Position numbers and translations under genes: made by a program | Shown here: positions 1 through 5,711 of the stretch, one piece after another | Position numbering within the stretch: the first letter of the stretch is position 1 | Layout of the letters: each line of letters begins with the position of its first letter | The notes under the pieces: generated by a model | What the model was told of the DNA's origin: nothing | The model's input: only the letters and a program-made list of their open reading frames with translations | The model's database searches: none | DNA from: Aliivibrio sp. EL58 | GTDB lineage: Bacteria > Pseudomonadota > Gammaproteobacteria > Enterobacterales > Vibrionaceae | Direction of reading: 5' to 3' | NCBI RefSeq assembly: GCF_900312675.1 | Contig: NZ_OMPC01000004.1 | Coordinates: 9,218-73,217, forward strand | DNA: 64,000 nucleotides

Positions 1-2
1 TC

Positions 3-293
3 CACCCTCGCACTTCTAAACAGAATAAAACAAAGCGAGCAGATTGTTATTGTGACGGCTGGGTAAATTCTGTTGTACGTAACTTAGATGTTGAAGAGTT
101 ACCACCAGAAGAGAAAGAACGCATTACAAATTATCGTAAACACATTGGTGCATACAGTGAGAAAAAGGCTAAATCAAGACAGCGTAAAGGTGGTTCTATC
201 TCTGATTACCTTACAGGCTCTCATGATGGTAAGAACGTTCACGTAAATACGCCAATACATGGTTCAGAAGGTGAAAGACTATGCCTTCAATAG
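3..293 (+). CDS. C-terminal part of an unrecognised mobile-element protein (5' end outside window)
   Basis: An open frame enters from the left edge and ends with TAG at 291-293, giving 96 visible residues. The text is hydrophilic and rich in Lys/Arg (for example YSEKKAKSRQRKGG), with a Cys pair near the start (CYCDG). I do not recognise a family. Its stop lies 13 bases past the start of the next gene, so the two are translationally coupled. In integrative elements of this type a replication or DNA-processing protein often sits here, but that is only positional inference. The alternative frame over bases 1-66 stops early and is less likely. Confidence 0.55.
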   Translation, partial: HPRTSKQNKTKRADCYCDGWVNSVVRNLDVEELPPEEKERITNYRKHIGAYSEKKAKSRQRKGGSISDYLTGSHDGKNVHVNTPIHGSEGERLCLQ

Positions 294-664
294 ACAAAAT
301 TAAAGAACAAAACCGTAAACGCGCTCAAAAGTTACGTAATAACAAAAAGAAACACGGTGTGATTGATCTTCGCGTTCCTTTGCACTCTGTTGAGCAAAAC
401 AAGTTAAGCAAGATTTGTGAGTTCTTCGCCTTTCCTGATAAAGCGTATAGCTGTGAAGAAGCTCTCCAATCGTTAATTCATCGGGTTTATTCCGAGATAC
501 CAAAGATTGAAGATGATCTTGGTACGTGTGAAATGTGTGGTGAGCAATTACCACAAGGTTGCGCCAAGTTGAAAGAAGGCGGCCTTTTTAAAGGTGATAG
601 CAACTGTTTCCATACTATTAATCGTGTACGAATATTTGAACCAAGCAAGGAGGCTTCACAATGA
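281..664 (+). CDS. Small basic protein with a possible Cys zinc knuckle, mobile-element gene
   Basis: The 127-residue product is not recognised. The first 30 residues are very basic (KEQNRKRAQKLRNNKKK), followed by a strand-helix-like segment (VIDLRVPLHSVEQNKLSKI). Near residue 82 comes CEMCGEQLPQGC with a further Cys downstream (SNCFH), which looks like a small metal-binding knuckle. A purine-rich GAAGGTGAAAG precedes the ATG and supports this start. The gene overlaps the upstream one, and its TGA shares bases with the ATG of the next gene (ATGA at 661-664). Context suggests a nucleic-acid-binding accessory protein of the element; function unknown. Confidence 0.6.
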   Translation: MPSIDKIKEQNRKRAQKLRNNKKKHGVIDLRVPLHSVEQNKLSKICEFFAFPDKAYSCEEALQSLIHRVYSEIPKIEDDLGTCEMCGEQLPQGCAKLKEGGLFKGDSNCFHTINRVRIFEPSKEASQ

Positions 665-738
665 GCTTAGCGATTTATGGCATTGGCTGTTTGATTTTTT
701 ATGTGTGTTATTCATTCTCAACAAAGAATAAGGGTTAA
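661..738 (+). CDS. 25-residue single-helix membrane peptide
   Basis: A short frame starts in the ATGA overlap with the preceding stop and ends two bases before the next ATG. The product is MSLAIYGIGCLIFYVCYSFS followed by TKNKG: one hydrophobic segment of about 18 residues with a polar, positively charged tail, typical of a small inner-membrane peptide. Tight coupling to both neighbours is the main support that it is translated. No homologue is recognised; chance ORF remains possible. Confidence 0.4.
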   Translation: MSLAIYGIGCLIFYVCYSFSTKNKG

Positions 739-740
739 TT

Positions 741-1025
741 ATGGAAAATAACTATCCTACAAATATGGCTTTTTCGTATTCAGTAAAGCCTTTACCATCA
801 GCTGCTCCAAGCAAAGAGATTGAAGAAGAACTTGGTGCTGATTATCCTAAATCATCAAAGCAGTTGATCTGCCATGATGAGGTTTTAGATATGTTTTGCC
901 TCACCAGTAAAGCAACTGTATATATGTGGCGTAAGAACCGAGGCTTTCCAGCACCAGTGACAAGAATGCCACTTAGATGGTTACGTTCTGCTGTTGAAGA
1001 GTGGAAATTGAAGATTGGTAGTTAA
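741..1025 (+). CDS. AlpA-family (excisionase-like) regulator
   Basis: The 94-residue protein ends in a compact winged-helix of the AlpA/MerR-like type: ICHDEVLDMFCLTSKATVYM, then WRKNRGFPAPV and a RWLRSAVEEW tail, matching the family order recognition helix, FPxPV wing, W-x-S-x-V-x-x-W. The first 40 residues are a poorly conserved extension. AAGGG eight bases before the ATG gives a good ribosome binding site. AlpA proteins activate integrase genes or act as recombination directionality factors in P4-like elements; an integrase of that class lies at 3691-4842, so a role in excision is plausible. Bases 1026-1216 after it hold no gene and must contain the promoter of the cargo operon. Confidence 0.75.
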   Translation: MENNYPTNMAFSYSVKPLPSAAPSKEIEEELGADYPKSSKQLICHDEVLDMFCLTSKATVYMWRKNRGFPAPVTRMPLRWLRSAVEEWKLKIGS

Positions 1026-1216
1026 TACTAAAATTGAATTTTAAACAAGAAAAGGCAATAAGTGCTGACGCTTTTTGTCTTTTTAGCACATAACTTAGGC
1101 TCGCAACAAATATTTTAACATAAAACATTGCTAACTTTTTTATTTTGATTAAATTAAAAAGAATACATCCATGCCATAAATGGTAATATCCTAACTGAAT
1201 TTAATAGATATGAGTA

Positions 1217-2137
1217 ATGATCGTAATGAGTAAACAGATTTTAATGATAACTAGCACATTTGATAAAACGTGTGATTATCTTATCAAAAAGTACCCTGAG
1301 ATTTTATTTTTCAGATTTAATATCGATGTATTTTCTGAATATAAAATCACTTGTGATACTGAAGGTTTTAAAATTGAGCATAATAATAATAAAATAACAT
1401 CATCTACTTGCCTATCTATCTATTTTAGAAAACCAACAATGGAAATTTTAGATGATAGATTTAATATTAAATACCATCAGTTCATACATAAAGAAGTTTA
1501 TTCCATTATAGAAGGAATTACTGAATCTTTTGAAGGAAAAGTCTTAACTCGCCCATCAATAATGAGGAAAGCCAATAATAAAATAGTACAAGCATCTCTC
1601 GTTAAAAAAGTCGGGTTTTCGCTTCCTAATATGGCAATTACAAATAATAATGAAATATTAAATAAATTCACCGTTACTAATGGAATTATTAAACCCGTAT
1701 CTGTTGGAGAAATAACCACTAACGATACAAAAGAATTTGTGCAAACAAATAAAATAAACCCCTCATTTAATACTGATTTATTTAAATTTAGTCCAGTATA
1801 TCTCCAAGATTATATAGAAAAGGATTATGAAGTTAGAGTAACTGTCATTGATAATAATTTTTTTCCTGTAAAAATAACATCTACTAATAATATCGACTGG
1901 CGAAAACCAAATAATACCGTTTCATACAGCATGTTTGATATACCTAACGAAATAAAAGAAAAGTGTTTAAATTACATGAAACTATGTAATATGCATTTTG
2001 GATGTTTTGATCTTTTAATAAAAGATAGTAATTGGTATTTCTTAGAAATGAATGCTAATGGACAATGGGCATGGTTAGAACTAGAAACTGGGTATGAAAT
2101 ATCACATGCTATTATTAACCACCTAACTGATGTATAA
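1217..2137 (+). CDS. ATP-grasp ligase, graspetide (omega-ester peptide) maturase, MvdD/TgnB type
   Basis: This 306-residue enzyme is predicted to form ester (or amide) links between Thr/Ser side chains and Asp/Glu side chains of a precursor peptide, using ATP. Landmarks of the MvdC/MvdD-like ATP-grasp family are in order: YFRKP at 69-73, IKPVS at 158-162 (ATP-binding Lys), LQDYIEKDYEVRV at 196-208, DWRKP at 227-231, D265, and EMNANGQWAWLE at 277-288 containing the metal ligands Glu277 and Asn279. Length fits the family. The start is uncertain: ATG at 1217 or 1226, neither with a clear Shine-Dalgarno. It is the first gene of a three-gene overlapping operon whose last gene encodes a matching repeat precursor. 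Base composition is much more AT-rich than the flanks, indicating recent acquisition. Confidence 0.88.
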   Translation: MIVMSKQILMITSTFDKTCDYLIKKYPEILFFRFNIDVFSEYKITCDTEGFKIEHNNNKITSSTCLSIYFRKPTMEILDDRFNIKYHQFIHKEVYSIIEGITESFEGKVLTRPSIMRKANNKIVQASLVKKVGFSLPNMAITNNNEILNKFTVTNGIIKPVSVGEITTNDTKEFVQTNKINPSFNTDLFKFSPVYLQDYIEKDYEVRVTVIDNNFFPVKITSTNNIDWRKPNNTVSYSMFDIPNEIKEKCLNYMKLCNMHFGCFDLLIKDSNWYFLEMNANGQWAWLELETGYEISHAIINHLTDV

Positions 2138-3212
2138 ATTTAAGGATCTAGATTTGCATAACCTTCCTTCTTTTCTATTAAAAATATTATTCATAACTAC
2201 CAAGTTATTTAATGTCATTCCTGTACTTCACATATCAAACGATAATAATTTTGGAACATTAGAATATAATACAAACTGGTATGAGTCTCTAAGACTATCT
2301 ATCTTAACCCTTCCTTTGGGACATACAAAACTTTATTTATTTACCGTATCAAAATACAAATTTAATTTTTTACACATAATAAAGTTAGAAAGTTTCACAA
2401 ATTTTATAACCGAAGAAAAAAAAGATGAATTGAAAACAAACTTTAGAAAACTAAAACAAAATGGTAATAAACCAGAATTAAGACTAGAATATGTAAAATA
2501 TAAATATGATGACGTTACAAATAGCATTAACATATTAAATAACAAAGTAAATAATTATGTTTCCATATCATTATTTTATGCAGGGCTATTCTCATACTTA
2601 GTTAGCATAACAATAACTTACTTTAATGGTGGCATTATAAGTTATTTATTACTATTCTTTTTATTAATGTCATTCATTCATCTTTTAAGTGGGTTAATCC
2701 TTATTTATAAATATCTACAAATTAAAAACACATTACGAAGCACATTTGCGTCAATAAAAAAATTACCAACACCATCTTTACTCGCTAATAATATTTATAT
2801 AGATTGGCAAGCAGCTAAGGATGAACAACACTTTTATGCTTCCTTAGTAAAAAACATAGAGAAAAGCTTTATGTTTAGTTTATCAATAAGTTTCTTACTA
2901 TATGTATTCATTACTATAAATCCATATGTTAATAATATAATAGATAACGAAATAGCTTCAAGAATTGATAATGAATTTATTTTAATAAATCCAGAAGGTA
3001 TGTTTTCACCTAATGAACTATCAAATTTGTCAAAAATACTAAGCCCTAATACTAATGTCTTATTCTTATTATCGAAATCAAACAAAGAAGGTGAAGATAC
3101 ACTCAAATTTGTAGTAACATCACTTAATCTATCAGATAATTACTCCGTCATTACAGTTAGTGATGACTTTGTTATTGGAGATACATTACTAGCAATAGTT
3201 AAGGAGCAATAG
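2130..3212 (+). CDS. Unrecognised membrane protein of the graspetide operon (three predicted helices)
   Basis: The 360-residue product has a cytoplasm-like N-terminal domain of about 140 residues, two closely spaced hydrophobic helices near residues 142-163 and 166-194, a loop of about 50 residues containing the aromatic/charged stretch IDWQAAKDEQHFYASL, a third helix near 246-269, and a soluble C-terminal domain of about 90 residues. No ABC ATPase, protease or transporter motif was found. It starts eight bases before the upstream stop and its TAG shares its last base with the GTG of the precursor gene, so all three genes are coupled. Export, self-protection or anchoring of the modified peptide are possible roles; none is shown by the sequence. 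Codon use is very AT-rich (14 G/C in the 60 bases 2161-2220). Confidence 0.7.
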   Translation: MYKFKDLDLHNLPSFLLKILFITTKLFNVIPVLHISNDNNFGTLEYNTNWYESLRLSILTLPLGHTKLYLFTVSKYKFNFLHIIKLESFTNFITEEKKDELKTNFRKLKQNGNKPELRLEYVKYKYDDVTNSINILNNKVNNYVSISLFYAGLFSYLVSITITYFNGGIISYLLLFFLLMSFIHLLSGLILIYKYLQIKNTLRSTFASIKKLPTPSLLANNIYIDWQAAKDEQHFYASLVKNIEKSFMFSLSISFLLYVFITINPYVNNIIDNEIASRIDNEFILINPEGMFSPNELSNLSKILSPNTNVLFLLSKSNKEGEDTLKFVVTSLNLSDNYSVITVSDDFVIGDTLLAIVKEQ

Positions 3213-3622
3213 TGAAACCATATATAATGAATTATAGTGAACAATTTGCAATTCAATCATGTAAAAAGTTAAGCTCAACAGCACAAACCTTCTCAATAGA
3301 AGGAACAGATCAAGATGAACTAATACTGGCTACCGATACAACACTATTAACTAGTACAATTGAATCTGTAGATTTTGATGAAATAAATATGCATATTTAT
3401 GACACAACAACCTTCACAAAAACTACAGAATCTGTTGATAATGATGAGATTCATTTAAGCTCAACACTCCAAACAAATACCATAGAAACAAATGATAATG
3501 ATTACGTTCATTTTGACACGACTGCTCTTACCGAAACTACGGAGCCAACAGATGACGATTTCATCTATGCAGAGCTAGCATCTACACTTAAAATAAGTAA
3601 TTCTCTTTACCACAATAGATAA
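3212..3622 (+). CDS. Graspetide precursor with five thuringinin-type core motifs
   Basis: The 136-residue product begins with a short leader (residues 1-22, MKPYIMNYSEQF...) and then carries five copies of TxxTxxxExxDxD, at residues 23-35, 44-56, 66-78, 85-97 and 104-116. Spacing is 21, 22, 19 and 19 residues, with a hydrophobic residue usually two positions after the last Asp. This is the core motif reported for thuringinin, where two Thr per copy are esterified to acidic residues to give bicyclic units. The GTG start is preceded by AAGGAG at seven bases, better than the ATG at 3227. Its position directly after an ATP-grasp maturase supports a substrate role. There is no signal peptide and no obvious cleavage site. 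An acidic Thr-rich structural protein is the weaker alternative. Confidence 0.85.
   Translation: MKPYIMNYSEQFAIQSCKKLSSTAQTFSIEGTDQDELILATDTTLLTSTIESVDFDEINMHIYDTTTFTKTTESVDNDEIHLSSTLQTNTIETNDNDYVHFDTTALTETTEPTDDDFIYAELASTLKISNSLYHNR
3278..3559 (+). repeat. Five-copy core-peptide repeat (TxxTxxxExxDxD)
   Basis: Coding repeat inside the precursor gene. All five copies keep both Thr, the Glu and the two Asp, while the intervening positions vary, so the pattern is held at protein level rather than being a recent DNA duplication. Many extra Thr/Ser and Glu/Asp lie between copies, for example at the residue after the last Asp, which is Glu in copies 1-3 and aromatic in copies 4-5. Confidence 0.85.
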
Positions 3623-3627
3623 ATAAC

Positions 3628-3651
3628 AATGCTCCATAACTTTGGAGCATT
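3628..3651. terminator. Candidate terminator between the cargo operon and the integrase
   Basis: AATGCTCCA and TGGAGCATT form a nine-pair stem with a six-base loop in the 68-base gap between two convergent genes. The following bases (TCATTATAA) are not a clean U-tract, so strength is uncertain; it could serve both directions. Confidence 0.5.
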
Positions 3652-3690
3652 CATTATAACCTTAAGCATAGAAAAATAATTTACTACCCT

Positions 3691-4842
3691 TCATAGATCC
3701 AGTCTCTCCGCATAACACTCATAAGCCTTTAACTGCTCATCTAACCAATCATGCTTATTGTATACGGATAAAACTCCTCCTAATTCATGGCCTAGCATCT
3801 TCTCCACCACATGCGGCATAACACCAAGCTCTGAAGCGCCTGTTGATAACGAACGTCTAAAGTCATGCGTTCGCCAATACTCAAGTTTTAACGTTGCTCG
3901 TAAACGACGAATATATTTGTTCGCGGCGGATATGGTTATTGGTGTATTCAAATCAAAGCCAGGGAACAACACATCGTCATACGTTGCCATTACTCGTTCT
4001 AGTATTGATCTCACTTTGGTTGGTATTGGGCGACGGATCGGCTTACCTGTTTTACTTAGCTCTTTAGGTACGGTCCAAATCCCTCTTTCCATATCAAAAT
4101 GGCTTCTTCTTGCTAATCGCAGTTCTGAAAGTCGATTACCCCATAACATAGTCAGCTGGTGCAGCGTCTTATTGGCAGTACTTGCTTGCGTCCGTTCAAT
4201 GGCTACCCAAATTTCTCTGAGTTCATCCCACGTTGGCACTCTTGTTCCTACTTCTGATGGCGTACCTACATGGCGCTGATGTAATCGCTCGAAGTTTGTA
4301 TTATCAATTAAGAATTTATGTTTGCAGTAATTTAGACAAGCTCGCATCTTGGCAAAGGTTGAATTGGCCATTTTAGGATTCTTCTCTGCGATTTTATCTA
4401 ACCATACCATCCACTCTCGCGCTGTTATGGTTTCTACATTCATTTCAGGGAACGCATCATAGAAGTAGTTTTTGGCTACAGACACATACAGCTCAATTGT
4501 TCCTTTCTTTAAATGCTTTACGTGATTATCAAACCAATAATCTAGGCACTGATTTAAAGTTACAAATTCTGTCTCACCTGTGAGCGCTATTTCTGGGTTT
4601 CTGCCCTGCTCTCTTAACTCGATCATCTCATGGTGAATGCGTCGCGCTTCTTTAATGCTGATGTTTGGGTAACGTCCAATTCTTATTCTTAGGTTTTTCT
4701 TATTGAATCGGCATCGATACTGAAAAGTTATCTTCCCTTTTGGGGTTATACGCGCCACCAAGCCTTCACCATCACTGAGTTCTGGCGTTCCTGTGTAGTC
4801 TTGCTTATGAATGGCTTTCAATTGCTTGTCTAAAATCGCCAT
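3691..4842 (-). CDS. Tyrosine recombinase, P4-type integrase
   Basis: The 383-residue enzyme should catalyse integration and excision of the element. An N-terminal arm-binding domain (LSDGEGLVARITPKGKITFQ, residues about 22-60; DUF4102 type) is followed by a SAM-like core-binding domain (about 95-195) and the catalytic domain. The tetrad is complete: Arg237 in GNRLSEL, His326 and Arg329 in HDFRR, His352 in LGHE, and the nucleophile Tyr361 in VYNKHDW. Length is typical. It follows a small Arc-like gene by nine bases, and both are read away from the operator array at 5042-5090, so control by ribbon-helix-helix proteins is likely. Intact catalytic residues suggest the element may still be mobile. 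Confidence 0.93.
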   Translation of the reverse strand: MAILDKQLKAIHKQDYTGTPELSDGEGLVARITPKGKITFQYRCRFNKKNLRIRIGRYPNISIKEARRIHHEMIELREQGRNPEIALTGETEFVTLNQCLDYWFDNHVKHLKKGTIELYVSVAKNYFYDAFPEMNVETITAREWMVWLDKIAEKNPKMANSTFAKMRACLNYCKHKFLIDNTNFERLHQRHVGTPSEVGTRVPTWDELREIWVAIERTQASTANKTLHQLTMLWGNRLSELRLARRSHFDMERGIWTVPKELSKTGKPIRRPIPTKVRSILERVMATYDDVLFPGFDLNTPITISAANKYIRRLRATLKLEYWRTHDFRRSLSTGASELGVMPHVVEKMLGHELGGVLSVYNKHDWLDEQLKAYECYAERLDL

Positions 4843-4851
4843 GTTCTTGCC

Positions 4852-5010
4852 CTAAATTGATTGCTTGGTAAGTGACTGCGTTAGTCGATAGATGATTTCT
4901 GCATTCAATGAGCGTTGTGATTCTGCTGCTTTTCCTTTTAGCTCTGCTTTTAAGTCATCCGATAATCTTAATCCGTATGGATTCGGTCTTTTTGCTGTCT
5001 TTTGATTCAT
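4852..5010 (-). CDS. 52-residue Arc-type ribbon-helix-helix protein
   Basis: A short frame, ATG at 5010 to TAG at 4852, encodes MNQKTAKRPNPYGLRLSDDL followed by KAELKGKAAESQRSLNAEII and YRLTQSLTKQSI. The strand (PYGLRLS), helix A (DDLKAELKGKAAES), turn and helix B (SLNAEIIYRLTQSL) match the Arc/MetJ fold over the whole length. It lies nine bases upstream of the integrase start, in the same direction, and opposite the second RHH gene at 5122. It probably binds the boxes at 5042-5090 and controls the integrase operon; it may also act as an accessory factor in recombination. Confidence 0.8.
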   Translation of the reverse strand: MNQKTAKRPNPYGLRLSDDLKAELKGKAAESQRSLNAEIIYRLTQSLTKQSI

Positions 5011-5041
5011 GGCTCCGCCCCAATCTTTAACTTGATTTCAA

Positions 5042-5090
5042 ATGGTATCCATTTGGCTACCATTGAATTATGGTAGCAATTGGCTACCAT
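5042..5090. promoter_or_regulatory. Four-box operator array between divergent RHH genes
   Basis: The 111-base divergent region holds four copies of an eight-base box in alternating orientation: ATGGTATC (5042-5049), GCTACCAT (5056-5063), ATGGTAGC (5070-5077) and GCTACCAT (5083-5090). Start-to-start distances are 14, 14 and 13 bases. Adjacent boxes form inverted repeats with five- or six-base spacers, the layout expected for cooperative binding of ribbon-helix-helix dimers. Both flanking genes encode RHH proteins, so autoregulation is the natural reading. Confidence 0.75.
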
Positions 5091-5121
5091 TGTCAAATTG
5101 TTCTATAAATTGGGTTAAATC

Positions 5122-5544
5122 ATGACGGCAAGACCACCACAGATTAATGTTCGTGTCCCTACTGAACTTAAAGATCAAATTCATAAAGCTGCAGAACTTA
5201 ATGGCCGCTCGGTTAACTCTGAGATTGTGAACCGCTTAGAGCAGAGTTTGATCCTGCATAGCGAGCCTGAAAGGTTAATTACTGCACAGCAAGCAAAGTT
5301 AATGGCTTTGCAGGCACAGCAGCATTTATTTGAAAATTTAAAAATTCGTTCGTTTACCGCTATTAATGATGCAATAAAGCTTGGTAAACTAAACACTGTG
5401 ATTGATATCTCATATCTTGAAATAGAAGATGAAACAGACCAAGCAGTCTATGCTTTAGTACAACCATTACGCCAATTGCTAATTGAGCTGGGCTATGTGG
5501 TTAGTGAATTAAATTCGGACAGTATTTTCGTTGAATTTAAGTGA
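5122..5544 (+). CDS. Arc-family ribbon-helix-helix DNA-binding protein with C-terminal extension
   Basis: Residues 1-45 of 140 are a ribbon-helix-helix domain: strand QINVRVPTELKD, helix A, then GRSVNSEIVNRLEQSL, the usual N-S-E-I of Arc-like repressors. The remaining 95 residues begin with a helical Ala/Gln-rich stretch (ITAQQAKLMALQAQQHL) and end in a small alpha/beta segment of unknown role, perhaps oligomerisation. It is transcribed away from the integrase operon across the four-box operator and is the last gene of the element before the chromosomal sbcB gene. Likely the element's maintenance repressor. Confidence 0.75.
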   Translation: MTARPPQINVRVPTELKDQIHKAAELNGRSVNSEIVNRLEQSLILHSEPERLITAQQAKLMALQAQQHLFENLKIRSFTAINDAIKLGKLNTVIDISYLEIEDETDQAVYALVQPLRQLLIELGYVVSELNSDSIFVEFK

Positions 5545-5548
5545 TTTT

Positions 5549-5589
5549 TTGGACGCACTAAAAGTCAAAATTGGACACCGATTTGGACG
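5549..5589. repeat. Three TTGGAC repeats near the element edge
   Basis: TTGGACG (5549-5555), TTGGACA (5571-5577) and TTGGACG (5583-5589) lie in direct orientation, with starts 22 and 12 bases apart, in the gap between the last element gene and sbcB. Direct repeats beside an integrase-type element are often arm-type recombinase sites; this assignment is inference. The core attachment site itself cannot be defined because the left end is outside the window. The rest of 5590-5711 shows only an AT-rich promoter region for sbcB. Confidence 0.35.
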
Positions 5590-5711
5590 AAAGTGCGAAT
5601 ATTAAGCGCTATTTATCTATATATGGCACATTGAATAGATAGACTTTTAATACTTTAACTCCTTGTTTAATTAGGCATATTATATGAATACGATACTTTT
5701 GGAATATAGCC

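Noticed and set aside
1210-1233. Seven-codon frame MSNDRNE overlapping the maturase start as a leader peptide
   Set aside because: No ribosome binding site and no attenuator-like structure; likely chance in AT-rich sequence.
3212-3622. The Thr/Asp-rich repeat protein as a calcium-binding or mucin-like surface protein
   Set aside because: No signal peptide, exact TxxTxxxExxDxD in all five copies, and direct coupling to an ATP-grasp maturase fit a graspetide precursor better.
3758-4279. 173-codon plus-strand frame opposite the integrase as a gene
   Set aside because: It is antisense to an integrase with a complete catalytic tetrad and has no recognisable domain or start signal.
5545-5711. tRNA or tmRNA gene as the integration site of the element
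   Set aside because: No cloverleaf or CCA-end structure could be found between the element and sbcB.
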